From positions 2,902 through 41,979 of the forward strand of contig MU621239.1 in NCBI GenBank assembly GCA_025399215.1: a DNA stretch of 39,078 nt, given 5' to 3'. Position numbers and translations under genes: made by a program. Under the pieces are notes generated by a model. The model was not told the DNA's origin and did not search any database. It saw nothing but the letters and a program-made list of their open reading frames with translations. The stretch is from Globomyces pollinis-pini (taxonomy: Eukaryota > Chytridiomycota > Chytridiomycetes > Rhizophydiales > Globomycetaceae). Of the stretch, positions 10,306 to 22,541 are shown piece after piece. How positions within the stretch are numbered: the stretch's first letter is position 1; every line of letters starts with the position of its first letter.

Positions 10306-10761
10306 TCAAGCTACATAGTAACCATCCTTCTTATTACTATCTGTATCATCCTTAAAGAGAGTTGGTGGGTTTGAATCAAGTTCTTCAGAATTTTGTATTT
10401 CATCAGGTAGAATGTAGATTGTATTTTGAACAGCTGTTAAAGACACCAACGGGTCAAACCCTTTAGTATCAGATTTCAAGATTGGATTAACCAAGTTTTC
10501 AAAGCTGTTTATCTGAGAAGCAAACTTTGCAATCTCTGCATCCGATAATTTCAATGCAGCCCTTTTAGCCAATTGAGTAGTGTGAGAAATGGTGATAGTT
10601 GAAGAAGAAGGAATATTGAAGATATCGGTAGACCAAGTAGGTTTGTTTGGCAAAGCTGGATGCAGAGGTATTGAATGAATCCGTGTGGTAAAACCCATTC
10701 TCTGCAGCTGCTGGAATCTGCTAGTATTTAAAGAGTAAGAACCTTGCATGAGTCCCTTCAT
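10306..10761 (-). CDS. gatC: Mitochondrial Glu-tRNA(Gln) amidotransferase subunit GatC
   Basis: From the ATG at 10761 the frame runs 151 residues without an intron; an upstream in-frame GTG at 10815 is not needed. The first 40 residues are rich in Ser, Arg, Gln and Thr with few acids, as in a mitochondrial presequence. The rest fits GatC: LAKRAALKLSDAEIAKFASQ, then DTKGFDPLVSL, and at the end DGYYVA (GatC usually ends DGYFVVP). GatC stabilises the GatA amidase in the complex that converts Glu-tRNA(Gln) to Gln-tRNA(Gln) in mitochondria. The gene is divergent from UBE2W, with only 112 bp between the start codons, so they probably share a promoter region. Confidence 0.8.
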   Translation of the reverse strand: MKGLMQGSYSLNTSRFQQLQRMGFTTRIHSIPLHPALPNKPTWSTDIFNIPSSSTITISHTTQLAKRAALKLSDAEIAKFASQINSFENLVNPILKSDTKGFDPLVSLTAVQNTIYILPDEIQNSEELDSNPPTLFKDDTDSNKKDGYYVA

Positions 10762-10873
10762 ATCCTTTAATGTCAGCTTTGAATTCCTTTGAAAAATCAA
10801 GTCCAAGTTTTTCACCTCAGTTTATCTTTGGTTGGTTAAATTACTTTACCTTTCAAGACCAAATTCTTTCCTA

Positions 10874-11377
10874 ATGGCCCCCATTTTCACCAAAAGACTA
10901 CAAAAAGAGTTCAAAGATCTCAAAACTAATCCCCCTCCGGGTGTAAAGCTTCAAGAGACCGATTCTCTCTCTCTTTGGTTGATCGATATCACCCCTCCTG
11001 CCGATTGTCTATACTCAAATACATTCACTATCAAAGTCTCTTTCTCAAAAGATTATCCCCTTGATTCTCCTGAAGTCATTTTCCTCTCTCCTGTCCCTAT
11101 CCATCCTCATATATATCAGTATGCTATCTTCTATTAATATTTTGTTAGGAATGGTCATATTTGTCTCTCCATTCTATACGATCATTGGACACCTGCTCTG
11201 ACGGTATCCTCCGTTTGTTTGTCATTGCAAAGTATGCTGGCTTCTTGTACTGAAAAGGTTCCCCATAATTGTATTTAACTCGAATAGGTTCTTCCAAAGG
11301 ATAACGATTCTTACTTAGCCTCTGGTGTTAAATCTCCCAAAGATTCTGGTTGGATTTTTCATGACGATGACATTTAA
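10874..11377 (+). CDS. UBE2W: Ubiquitin-conjugating enzyme E2 W
   Basis: Start at the ATG at 10874 (MAPIFTKRLQKEFKDL); an upstream TTG at 10832 is in frame but not needed. Two 30-nt introns (11119-11148 and 11258-11287) are removed to give 147 residues. The catalytic cysteine is Cys87 in NGHICLSIL, followed by TPALTVSSVCLSLQSML, as in UBE2W. The C-terminus ends GWIFHDDDI, in place of the WWYHDDTC tail of animal UBE2W. UBE2W attaches ubiquitin to the alpha-amino group of disordered substrate N-termini rather than to lysines. Loss of the terminal Cys is within normal family variation. Confidence 0.92.
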
Positions 11378-11593
11378 TCCAAAGTATTTGTACTAATAAT
11401 AATTCACTTGTAATCTGATATTGACTCACAAACTTTTTCTATCTTATGCCTTCTGGTTTCTGTTTGTTCTGTGTTCATCTTTTGGACATTGCATTTGAAT
11501 GGCCATATACTATCCCTAGTTTTACCACGCTCAACTGCACAACTTCCATCAAAAACAGTGATTATATCTTCTATCATTCATTATATTATTTCT

Positions 11594-12260
11594 CTAATTT
11601 CTAAAGTCAGATACCACAAGGGTAGCATCTAATGATTGTTTAGTGAGTTTATCAACTTCATGGTTGGCAGTATGAGTAATAGCAGTTTGAATTTCGGGAG
11701 ACGACACTAGTCTGGAATCCTCCATTACACCAGGATGGAGACTTTCTGGACTTCCTTCTCCATTCTTACCAGTTCCCTTTTCAGCCACGTCCACTACCCA
11801 CTCGGCAACACGAGTTTCCGTCTCGTTGCGGTCTATTATCTTTGTGGTCGCTCGACGTGGTGGTAAAGGTGGTGGGGGTGGAAAACTTGTCGATGGTGTT
11901 TGTGGTATTGAAGAAGATTCTCTGTTATGTGATTTAACCTTATGCTCTTCATATATCGTTATCACTCTGATTAATCGCATAATCATTCGTTGCAATTCTT
12001 CTTGATCAGTACTAATTGTTAATGTCTTTCATACATCTTACGTGTCCACAACTTCATCTGCTGCTTTTAACAGAATGGTATTTTGTTCATGTAACGTACA
12101 TATGGCTTGATCAATTTGTACATGTTTTTGACTTGATATATGTGCAGCTTCGTAGCGGTCAATGACTTTACACACCTGATCTAAACGCTGATCAAGCATT
12201 TCTCTATTAAAAATCAAAACCGTTGAATGTGAAATACCTTTTTTGGTCATCTGTCAGCAT
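11594..12260 (-). CDS. Coiled-coil protein with proline-rich segment
   Basis: The ATG at 12260, with introns 12204-12237 (34 nt) and 12012-12041 (30 nt), gives 200 residues. The first 100 residues are helical and heptad-like (EMLDQRLDQVCKVIDRYE, then EELQRMIMRLIRVITIYEE), probably a coiled coil. A proline run follows (FPPPPPLPPRR), a classic SH3 or EVH1 ligand type, and then a mixed tail. I do not recognise the family. It starts only 25 nt after the stop codon of the DENN gene on the same strand. I looked for a splice that would fuse the two frames and did not find one, so a separate gene or a dicistronic transcript remains. The association with DENN may be functional, but this is inference. 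Confidence 0.55.
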
Positions 12261-12285
12261 TCCAGCTTCGCTTGGTTTCTTCCAT

Positions 12286-15200
12286 TTAAACTTCATCCAT
12301 TTCGTAAAATCTTGTTTTCCTCTCTAACTCATTAGTTAAATATTTGATTACTGCTGCAGCAGTTCTAGCACGATGAATAACCTCATTTGTATGTGATCGC
12401 ATCATCAGGTCATCAGCTTCGGTAAGTAAAGGTTGTACTTCTCGAGGCTCTATTTCATAAGCCGATTGCCATTGAAATGGATCAACATCTTCGAATGAAT
12501 CTACGAAGAATAAATGGAAGATATTGTGAATACCTCTGGGTAAATCATCGAAATTAGGTGGTAATGTTTGAATAAGAGTACTGATCTGATAAGCTGTTTC
12601 ATTCAAAAAAGGAGTTGGCTCTTTTGAAAATCTCATTTTTGATCTATTTAATTTCTGTTTAATACTTTCATCAAAGAATAAAATATCGTAATCCGATTCT
12701 GGTCGATCTACACGATCAAAAATGAATTGTGTAAAAGCTTGGGTTCCAATAACTACTTGCATAAAATTCTAAAACAAGTCAGAAATGTTCCGTGAAAAAA
12801 TACTTTGGTTTCGTGATCGAATTCAGCTAAAAATTCTTGTTTTCCAAAAAATGTATCCATAGAATCTTCATCACCCTTGTTCTTTATATCTACTCCCTTT
12901 TTCGGACCAACTTTCAAATGATTACGATAATGCTTGAATAATGATGTAAAGATTTTGAAAAATGTTTGATCGATTCTTTCGGAATTGAAAAATAAGGGAC
13001 ATGGCTGAGATTCAATCAATTTTAGGCATTCTTCGTGGATTTGGATATGGCAATCTACGTTTAATTTAGTTGGTTTACGTTGGCACATATATATGGTTTG
13101 AGTTCTTGACAAGCATTCATTGTAACATAAATTACAATTGATTCTACCACTCACCTTCACCTTTTCTTGACGGCTAGGACTTGAATTATCAGTGGCACGA
13201 CGAGCAAATGAATATTCTTTGTATGGGTTTCGATTGAACTGACCCGAGGCACGTTGTGAGGGCCTACGACTGCCTTGGAAAATGCTTGAGCTACGTTCCC
13301 CAATAGTGCTCATTTCGGATCTCGACATGTCATCCGATGAATCCGAATCGGCTGTAAATCTATCCGCATATTCCCCTTCCGATTTGTCGTCATCTTCTTC
13401 ATCAATATCAACTTCTTTATCTGCCAATTGCAATTTGTGAAGCCAATGCCCATCTCTGAACAATGCCTTTTCTTCTGGAATGGATAACTCTGGAACAGAA
13501 GTCATCAAAGACCCTGATCCTAAATTAGAACTTCCTACATGTGTATTGCTTCCTAGTTTCTGACTCCCTGACTGACTTCCAGCTTGAATAGCCACCTGGC
13601 TGCCTAAGAATTGACTTCCCATCAACTGACTTCCTAATGCTTGGCTTCCCAGCATTTGACTATCATTTACATTCTGACTACCCAACATGTCATTGGAAGC
13701 AGCGACAGATTCAATGGATTCTGCTCCACCTAAAAACCTCTCGAACAAACTCTGTTTCTTTTTTGGTGATTCCAACGTTGTAGTATTGGGTGTGGTAGTG
13801 GTCGCCGAATTCTAAATAAAAAAATATTAAATACAAATTGTTAAATTTTACTTTCCACCAAGAAAATTTCGTAGAATTGGTGGTTGCTGTTGTTGCAGTT
13901 GCTGAAAGAGGTGATGGGAGGTTAGAAAAGTTTGTTGTCGATATGTTTAATGATGTAGGTTTGGATGAACCTCTAGCTAATGGTTGCTTGTATTTTAATG
14001 CCTCGCGTAAATCTACTTCACTTTCCATGGCTTCATCACTGACTGGATCTTGATGAACCGAAGGCAGTCTTAATGTGGGAGGAGCATTTTGCAGTGCTTC
14101 CTTGATATCAATTTCTTTACTAATTTCTGAAAGATTGGAAGTTTCTTTGCACAAATGCGACGGTGGTGGTTTCTTCTGTGACTCTCTTGGTGTTGGTACA
14201 AAAGAACCAATTGAATCTGATACAGTATGCTGATCAAGCAATTGCGATAACTTGGCATGATCTTCTGCAACTCGCTGACTTTCGGCTCTAGAAGGTGATA
14301 GTGAATCACTTCCAAGAGTCGAACCTTGTACACTACCTTTATGTCCTGATTTTTTTGTAGATTTTTCAAGTAAAAATTTGTTATTGAAGTTATTATACAT
14401 TGAAGTAGGGATATCTTTGATTTTTCTAGCACCTATTACTGAATGATATGTAGATGCCGCAATTTTCCCGAATGGATATGCACATTGCATTGTAATTGGA
14501 ATTTTTTTCGTTGTACATCCATTTGTGGCATTTATAAGTTGTCCAGTTAATCGCTCCAATTGAGTAAGCAGTTTCTTTCTCTCTTTACTAGGAATTTTAA
14601 CAGTCAACGGTGGAAAATCAATATGATTATTATCAATGTCAATTATAGCAGCCTAAAATCAAATTAAAACAGTTATCAAAGTACATCTGTTGGTCTCCAT
14701 CCATCTTGTTTCCACTCTGGAAAAGCCTTCTTTTGTATGCCAATTAAGTATGGTACAGGTGCCTCAAGATAATTCAAAAGCCGGAAAGGCAATACTGGAA
14801 TCAAGATATGATGCCAAAATAATGGATACAACCATCCAGTAACCACTTCACAAGTCAGATTCAACATTGAAACATGCTCTGATAATAGAATAACTTTGTA
14901 ATCTGTCACCAAGAGCTCAAATAAAGTCACAATATTTTCTATTGACATTGCTTTAAATAATGGATAACTTGAGTAATTCTTCAATATCGGTATGGTATTG
15001 ATTGGAGGTCGAGATCCGTATAGAATATGATTGTGAATTGATATACCGATTTCAAGTTTTCCTGGGGGAGGTAATGGTATTTCATGAATTAAATTGATTA
15101 CACATCTTTAGAATAAAAAACACAATTATAATACCTTTCAAATGGGTATCGTTCAAATTCTGCTTCTATTATGGATCCCATTAAATGTGATAACCAGTCT

Positions 15201-15949
15201 TTGAGCAAATCGTAAAAGGGAAATCGACTCAAGATTCCCAAACAGGTAGGAACAAATACATTATCTGTATCAACCAAGATACTCTTTTTCATTGGTTTAA
15301 TTAATTCCTCTAGAACTCCAATTTTCTCTTCCACTAAAGCAACAGATTCTCCACCACTATCCTCCATTCCACTATTAATCTTCAGCAGCTTTTCTTTTTC
15401 AAATGCTAATTGTTGTTGAACATGTTGGGCAAATTCATAATCTGATTCAACAAGATTATTTGCTCTCCATTTAGATATCATATCTTCCAATTGAGCTGAT
15501 TGATTTTTAGTGGGTGGAACATGAGTGGTGATACATACTCCATAAAGTTTACGTCCACTTGATTCAGTAACAATCTATGATTAGTCATTTTATCATACAA
15601 AGGAATGAAATGTATCTATAGGCTTTCCATTTTCTTGTGCAATAAATCCAATGTCATTTGGAAAGCAAAACTATGAGTTTAACAATTGAAGGTTTACTAT
15701 TGGAGTGAAAGGAGGATACTTCTCATGTTCATCATAATCTTCTTTAGGATAACGAAATATAGTATCTGGTTCATATGAATTTTCTAATGGATGTGGATCC
15801 CCTGGTTTCGTAAGACTTCGTCGACTGCTTTCAACATCGGTTAATGTAACTTTCTTTGAGCATTTAATTTTTGCTAAATCACAATGTGGACTTAGACCTG
15901 CTCTAAAGAAATAGTCTGCAAGCCGAATGTTGTTTTTAACTTCGGTCAT
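12286..15949 (-). CDS. DENN-domain protein with C1-like zinc finger
   Basis: DENN proteins are guanine nucleotide exchange factors for Rab GTPases in membrane traffic. Six introns (15671-15697, 15575-15598, 15106-15134, 14653-14684, 13812-13851, 12769-12803) are removed to give 1158 residues. The upstream DENN part starts ADYFFRAGLSP and includes FCFPNDIGF; the central DENN includes ILYGSRPP, FELLVTDYKVILLSEHVSML and WHHILIPVLPFRLLNYLEAPVP (read in two pieces); the downstream DENN near the C-terminus contains MQVVIGTQAFTQFI. A long disordered insert (about 500-880) has Ser/Thr-rich stretches and about ten GSQ-type repeats (near 13530-13690). A cysteine-rich C1-like finger follows near residues 885-930 (CNLC, CHIQIHEEC, CP). 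The DENN + C1 arrangement suggests recruitment to membrane lipids. The Rab partner cannot be named from the sequence. Confidence 0.9.
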
Positions 15950-16172
15950 TAAACAAGTATTTGACCTTCAAACGCGAGAAAGATTATTTCAATAACCGTG
16001 ACTTGATGTTTATTTTTTAACGTCTAACATATGCTTTTATTAAATAAAATTATCTTGAATAACGGAATGTTTTAAAACTATTTTGGATTACTCAAAGTGA
16101 TGGATAATGTTTGTTTACCAACAATGTTTGTTGTTTGTGTCACACTTGACGAACTTTTGACATATTGAATTG

Positions 16173-17048
16173 ATGCAATACCGATTTGGTTACGATGCAA
16201 TTGGAGTAGTCAAATTGCCTTACGACCAGTCAGTGGATACTTTAAACAGTGTCGAAAGAAAGCCAAAGAAATTGAATGCATCATTAGCATTTCGACTTCG
16301 AAAATATACGTAATCACTAACCACTAAATTCCAGACCATTGGTACTCAATCCACTAGGAATGAAAGATAAAAGTACTGGAGCGCATAATATGAGAATCAC
16401 CAACAAAAGTCGAACGCGGCCAAACACGAAGCATATCAAGAGCAATGAAAATAGCATATTTGATGTCGATGTAAAATATCGCTTTTATTTTATTCTAGCC
16501 AATTCGAGTACCTGGCATTGATGATCAGGAAGAGAACCTTGACCGTGAAAAACCAAAGAGATTTCGCAAAAAATCAATCAATACACTAGCAGATTTACAT
16601 ATAGAAGATTTTGATTCTGATAATGGATTTGATCAATCCGAAAAATCAAAGGAGATTTCTTTTCTAACTAAAGCAGCAGCAGTTCTAACACTTTCACCAA
16701 CAAAAACAAAGAAGGTATACAACCACGTCTTTGATTATAGGATGAATTGGAAAGATCGCGTATGCTTCAATCAAAAGAAAGAATAGTGACAAAACATGAT
16801 GATGTAACTTTGATTGTTATTCATGTTAGGTACGAAAACTGTTAGGATGGGGACCATCTTTATCAAACCAGCGAGAATATATAATAAGAAGCCAGTTAGC
16901 AGATGTTTGTGATTCTTGCCAACAAAATACCAGTTCAAAACCAAAAATACGTCGATGGAAAGGTCCAAAAAAGGCACCAGAACCAGGAGTAGTCGTCATT
17001 ACTAATCGTCATACGAGCAAGTTCGAATTGCCCCCTTTAAAGCTCTGA
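16173..17048 (+). CDS. Orphan basic protein, four mini-introns
   Basis: The ATG at 16173 starts a model with four short introns (25, 28, 26 and 26 nt) that joins to 256 residues ending at the TGA at 17046-17048. The N-terminus reads MQYRFGYDAIGVVKLPYD. The middle is rich in Lys, Arg, Ser and Asp, with likely nuclear signals (KPKRFRKKS). The C-terminal 90 residues look ordered: KLLGWGPSLSNQREYIIRSQ, then VCDSCQQ, KPKIRRWKGPKKAPEPG and a final PPLKL. I do not know the family. Conserved-looking ends around a charged middle suggest a small nuclear scaffold or RNA-related factor, but nothing more can be said. It is divergent from the DENN gene (223 bp between starts). Confidence 0.6.
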
Positions 17049-17105
17049 TATGATACTTTGCTAAGCTCATAATCTCTGTATCGACCCATTGTATCTAATA
17101 AATAT

Positions 17106-18524
17106 ATGCATTTAATATTTCACGAACAAACACTGGTCCAAATGTCTCATTTCATGGTTGAGAATCTCATCATTTTTTCAAACAAAATGGTTAAATTACT
17201 CACGAGTTTGGGGTTTTTTTTAAAGTGGGACAGGATAACCAGTTTTTCCATTCGAACATATTCAGGAATGTATTCAGGAAATCAGAATTCAGCACAGAAG
17301 ATAAGAGCGGATTTTAGGAGTGATACAGGTATCTAGAACTACATTAAAGTCAGTTACAAAACCGACCGATCCAATGCTTTTTGCAATGAAAAACGCTTTG
17401 GTGGGTGATGATGTTTTTGCTGTATTGCTTTAAGTGATTAATTATATAGGATGATCCTACTATTAATGAATTTCAAGATCGGGTTGCTAAACTGGCTGGA
17501 AAAGAAGCTGCTTTGTTCGTCACCAGTGGAACACTTTCGAATCAAGTATACAACTGCAATATATTTAATACATAAAGTTGGCCATTCGAACACACCTAAC
17601 CCAGCCTCCTTATAGTGTTGTGGTAGATGAACGTGCACATGTCCATACATATGAAGCTGGAGGGATCTCTTTTCATGCTGGTAGCCCATTAAGGATTAAC
17701 CTCTAGGTGCACAAGTACTGACTTTGAGTCCAGCACCTGGTGTTCATTATCTAACATCAGACCAAATAGAGAAGAAGTTGGTTTTAGATGATGATGTTCA
17801 TCACGCTCCTACGCAACTAGTTTGCTTAGAAAATACTATGAACGGTCAAATATTCCCTTTGGAGGAACAGCAAAAGATTTCAAAAATGGTTCATGGACAT
17901 GGATTGAAGTTACATTTAGGTACTATTCCTTACCTTATGTGTAGATGGTGCAAGATTATGGAATGCTATTACTGCTACTGGAATCTCCCTGAAAGAAGCT
18001 TGCGATCCATTTGACTCAGTGTCGTTATGCTTTTCTAAAGGTATGTGTGATTAACATTTATACAAGGTCTTGGGGCACCGGTTGGCTCTGTTCTGGTAGG
18101 AAATGCCAAATTTATCAAGAAAGCACGACATTTTAGAAAGTAAAATAGACTGACGGTTGACAGTAGGTTATATGGTGGTGGTTGGAGACAAGCGGGTCTT
18201 CTCGCTTCGGCATGTAACTACGTGTTAGACAATCATCTACCACTACTAAAACATGATCACGAAAACGCTGCGTTGTTGGCTGAAGGATTAATCAAACTAG
18301 GATTTAAATTGAGCATTCCACACGAAACTAATATGGTGTGGGTTGATCTATCTAGCAAAGATTTAATATCCCAAGACGTTTATGATGCATTAATGGCCAA
18401 AGGCATCTTGAATTTTGGAGGAAATGATACTGTACTGCGTTTTGTGGTACACCATCAAATAAGCAAAGAACATATTATAGAAACCATTGATATCATTAGT
18501 GAGTTACTCAATTCAAAAGAATAA
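17106..18524 (+). CDS. GLY1: L-threonine aldolase (low-specificity type)
   Basis: A PLP-dependent enzyme that splits threonine or allo-threonine to glycine and acetaldehyde. Seven introns (17329-17353, 17422-17449, 17546-17577, 17681-17706, 17920-17944, 18041-18066, 18140-18166) are removed to give 409 residues from the ATG at 17106. Family blocks: [60 protein letters not shown] and the PLP lysine in [12 protein letters not shown] (Lys266 in this numbering). Then comes [13 protein letters not shown]. The family core starts near residue 70; the preceding residues are hydrophobic and basic ([19 protein letters not shown]) and could be a mitochondrial presequence, or the start may be the later ATG at 17187. 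It lies 57 nt after the orphan gene and converges on the secreted-protein gene at 18596. Confidence 0.93.
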
Positions 18525-18595
18525 AAATTGGATTTATATGATGTGCAGTTTTTGTTTTTATTGAAAATATAATCATATCTGACAGAAATGTAAGT

Positions 18596-20620
18596 TTACA
18601 TAGGTCGGCTGTATCCATAACGAGGAACCGGAGGGATAGTGATTACAGGATTGGCAGTAGTTGTAGTAGTAGTGGTTGTTGTGACCGTTGTGATGGAAGA
18701 AATCACAACAGGCTTTTTGTAAGATCCATTATCAGGAGTAGAAGTGTTTACAGGGGCTACAGTAATAACGGACGTTACTTTGTAAGTGACAATGGCATCA
18801 GTGGTAGTTGAAGTAGATTTGGTAGTTGTGATTTGGGCCACGGTGGTTTGGGTTGATTGAGTAGTGGTAGTTTGACTTGCGGTGGTTGCTGGTTTAGTAG
18901 TTTCAGCAACGGAGGTTGTAGGAACGATGGTGGAAGCGGTTGCGCTTGTGGTAGTAGCGATTGATGAGGAGGACACTGTGGTAGTTCCGGCAGAAGATGT
19001 ACTTGTGATCGTGACAGGACTAATTGTGGTGCTGACGAACTTATCAATAGGTTCATCTTTGGCATCACATTTACTGCAGAGGGCACAAAAGATTTCCTTT
19101 CGACCAGTATCAAACAAGCTGAAGGTCTTTTTGTTGATTGGACTACTGGCAATAAGATTGATAGCATGTTGATGGAATAATTCCAAGTTAATCTTGCTCT
19201 TCTTACATTTTCTAAATTTTCCAGTGTTCAATTCAATTCCCAAGCTGTTATCCAAGTCCAAAGCCAGTTTAAAATTAACGACTTTGAATAATTGTAAATC
19301 AAGGGAAACACCAGGAATTAAATGAACAGCCGTACGGACTTGAATGTCTTCGGAATGTTTGAAGCCGTGATCGTTCAATTTTGGAGAGGAAGTGGAGGTA
19401 AATGTAGGCTTAGCAAAAAGTCCACTGTTGGATTCCATGGCAAAGTTAAATGGGAATTGGAAGTCATATCCAAAAGAAAGATCAATGTTTTCTTGGTTTC
19501 CCAAAGACAATGCGGTATCCAAGTTAAGGGATGGACCTAAGCTGAAGACACCAGGTACACTGAAAGGGAGAAGTGACTTGGCAAATAAAGTCTTTCGGAT
19601 AACTTTGACATCATTGAGTTGCTTAATAGTAATATCAACATCCATGTTGGCATTTAATTCTCCAAACAAACTTAATTTGTAGGATTTAACGACAATCAAT
19701 GTTGCTTTGATTTCCATTCGTAAATTGGCATCACCTCTTGTGTGGCAATCGCGACAAGCGACAGACACAAATTTGTTTGATGGGACTAAAGGAATCAATG
19801 GATTGATAATGGATTGTGATTGCTTGTCGAAGTTTACATCCATAGGTAAAGTAATGGTTTTATCAACATCGCTGTTAGCAACTTTGTTAAATCCATCTTT
19901 AATTTCATTTCCGACCTTTTTGAATCCATCCTTAATACCTTCACCAACTTTCTTGAAACCGTTACCGACTTTCTTAAAAAAGTCACCGATGCTTCGCTTA
20001 TCAAGAGCTTGAGGAGTTTGAGTAATATTCACAGTGTATTCTTTAATCACATCTTCAGTTTTTAGGGGGTTGGTATCAATAACCAATTTTGTATCTTCTT
20101 GTTTTAAGTTCTTAATTCCACGAGTGACAAATTCTTCAGATTTACCACAATTGAACTACAGAATTAGAAATATATATATGATTACGTCATGACCAATGAA
20201 AAGGGCCATATCTTGAGTTTTGGACCAAGCGTCCAAAGCCTTCTTGGCGTTTTCGGCCAAATCAAAGTTGAGTTTAATATCATTTTCACCACATTCAACT
20301 TTGTTGATCATAGGAAAGTTACGCAAATTCACAGTTGGTCGCAACGCTTCAAATTGAAAATCAGCATTGATTAACTTTTCGGTGTTCGTATTTTCGTATG
20401 AAGCAAGGAATTGAGTGTTTGCTTGATATCCTTCGCGCTTACATGGTTTTCCAGATAAGACAGCGGGAGGAGGTGGAGGGGTGTTGAACAAAGGAGCAGG
20501 TTGTTCTTCAGCAAGTGAAGCAGTGTTTCCAGCTTTCTTGTGATGGCATTTTCGCTTGTGAGTAGTATCAGCCAAAGCACTGATGGAAAGAATAGAATAC
20601 ACCAAGTAGTTCAATTGCAT
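18596..20620 (-). CDS. Secreted Ser/Thr-rich protein, paralogue A
   Basis: Two exons joined across one 30-nt intron (20156-20185) give 664 residues. A signal peptide (about 1-17, ending SALA) is followed by a basic His/Lys stretch (KRKCHHKK), a short PPPPPAVL motif, and a conserved domain with VECGENDIKLNFD and a cysteine just after the intron (NCG). A dibasic KR at residues 198-199 is followed by a Lys-rich amphipathic stretch (200-237) built of repeated FKKVG and IKDG units. A second, larger domain follows with DCHTRGDANLRM, PFNFAMES and HLIPGVSLDLQLFKV. The last 150 residues are mucin-like Thr/Ser, ending RYGYSRPM. The two-domain plan resembles fungal DUF7029/DUF7223-type surface proteins, from memory. 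The KR looks like a Kex2 site that would separate the two domains. It is a clear paralogue of the gene at 25623-27546. Confidence 0.8.
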
Positions 20621-20660
20621 TTATATTTTATGATGGTATTTTTGATCCTGAATGACTTTC

Positions 20661-20667
20661 TTTTATA
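20661..20667 (-). promoter_or_regulatory. TATA box of paralogue A
   Basis: TATAAAA on the minus strand, 40 nt before the ATG at 20620. Paralogue B has the same motif at nearly the same distance. Confidence 0.5.
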
Positions 20668-21896
20668 CAAATCCAAAGCCAATCACGCCTCGAAATTCTC
20701 TCAAACTTGTTTTAAACCATCGGCTCAAGGGACCATGCAATTTCATGATTCTTGTGTTTCAACCCTCAATGACTTTGTGTAGAGCCCACAAGAAATTGCG
20801 TGACCTTCGACTAAAAACATTTTTAGGCTCATTAAACCCATTTGAAAGGATATTATACGTTTGTGCAACGTTAATTTGGGTTTAATTACAAGCCTGTGAA
20901 AATTGGGAGCTCATCAGCGGTACACTCATCTTTCATTGTAGATCTGCCGCAAGAAGCGTTCGATCCAGGTTATTCACTGACTATTATTGCTGTCCATTAT
21001 TCGCGATTACATTCTAGAGCACATGCACAACAACGGTTGATGTTCTTCATTATATAATGCGACTTTCACATTGTATCTTCCCATAAGACTGTTAAATTTA
21101 TTCTCTATAGGAAGTTTTACTCATGTTAAAGTAATTGAGCTGAGATAATTATATCTACCACTAACTGCCGTTTCAAATTCATGAATAAAATGACAATGTA
21201 GCAAATGAAACTAATGACTGTGAAAATAGCTTTAACAGATACTCTCTTATGCACTTCATACTCGTCAATGGATACACATTGCCTTGTGCTTAGCATGCTT
21301 GTATCCAGGCTTAACAGAATTCAAAACACTAACATTAGGCTCCACCTTAAACCTTTCGGCTTTGGGCGAATCGCATAGTAGTTTAAATCATAATCAGCTT
21401 TGTCGATAAAATGCTCTGGATTCCAAAATCCAAAATCAATTTTACACGTTGTTCCCTGTATTATTTTACACGTTCTATGTTTCAGATAGGTTGTGATCAT
21501 TTACCATAATTCTGAATTCACTGGTTCATTAAACACCACATGATTTTAGATGTTTCTCTGGCTCATCACTACTAAACTACTATCTCGTATTTTGAATCCT
21601 TCAAGTTATGTGGTTAAAGTCATTTTTGTAAGGGGTTATGAAAATTGATACTTGCCTTCTGTTTTATTTAACCATAGATATTTTACGTATTTACTGTGAC
21701 ATTAAAGTTTAGTTATAAAGCTGTGCAATTTATGCTTGGAGTATAATTATCCCCCCCCCAAAAAAATAACTAGCTCAAATCTTCATCAAAATCAACTGTA
21801 CAGATGGTGTATCACTTGAATGTGTATTGTAACAGAGCCTATTCATGCTGTCAACTAAAACTTTGGAGTAATGCTCAATGAGCCTAGCAAGTTGGT
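20668..21896. other. 1.2-kb intergenic stretch
   Basis: This is the longest clean gap of the accessory block, between the divergent secreted-protein genes. Open frames are short, and I could not join any of them across mini-introns into a recognisable protein. It contains a run of nine C followed by A6 near 21751-21766. It may hold long promoter regions. No RNA gene was recognised. Confidence 0.45.
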
Positions 21897-21904
21897 TATA
21901 TAAA
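21897..21904 (+). promoter_or_regulatory. TATA box of small secreted protein gene
   Basis: TATATAAA, 34 nt before the ATG at 21939. This matches the spacing seen at the other secreted-protein genes of the window. Confidence 0.5.
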
Positions 21905-21938
21905 TCCCAAGAAATCCGGCTAATACTCAAATATAAAT

Positions 21939-22382
21939 ATGCAATACTTGTTATTCCTTCTCTCATTAGCATCTGTTTTCGCGTTAAATCTCGACACACT
22001 CAAATGGACAGTTGGTACTGGAAGAAAAGCTCAACCATGGCATAAAGTATTTAAAATAGACAAGAATTTCGTTAACAAACATCTTGATGGTAAAAGATTC
22101 ACAGATGCACGAAGATCTACCACTTTGATTCAAGATGCGACCATTAATTTTATTGCTCGCCCCCAAGGAGATGGTACTGTACAATATCAAAGTACAAAGA
22201 AGGTAAAGATGGTTAATATGGCATTTGATGCTGCGACTGGAACTTGGATAAGAGATGGCAATGAGTGTAAGTTATACCAAAATTAATTTCTAGTTAAATC
22301 AGTATTGACGATTGCTGCTCGTCCGCATCCACCTGGAAATGTCATGACTGTCGATCATCTCGAAGGTCGTTACCCGGCATAG
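21939..22382 (+). CDS. Small secreted protein
   Basis: Two exons around a 27-nt intron (starting after GAG at about 22267) give 138 residues. The start MQYLLFLLSLASVFA is a clear signal peptide. The mature part is basic and soluble, with no cysteine visible and no repeat, membrane span or known motif. The C-terminus reads TIAARPHPPGNVMTVDHLEG. I do not recognise the family. Small size, secretion and location among other secreted-protein genes would fit an effector-like or cell-wall protein, but this is inference from context. Confidence 0.65.
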
Positions 22383-22541
22383 TCTTATGATTCGTTGAAA
22401 ATAAAAGTCTCTTCCTTGAATTCATTCGTGTTTTACCTTGTTGATCCTTAATTTTAAGGTGTTGAGCATATCCTACTTCAGTCATTGAATTGTATTACAA
22501 TCCATATCTGAAACAGTTTGTTAAAATCTTCATAAAATCTA

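Noticed and set aside
10306..10815. GatC and NOT2 as one minus-strand gene
   Set aside because: The GatC frame ends with the proper family C-terminus and a stop, and NOT2 has its own ATG 157 nt further on.
18882..19172. Plus-strand valine-rich frame opposite paralogue A
   Set aside because: Same effect: antisense shadow of a Thr/Ser-rich coding region.
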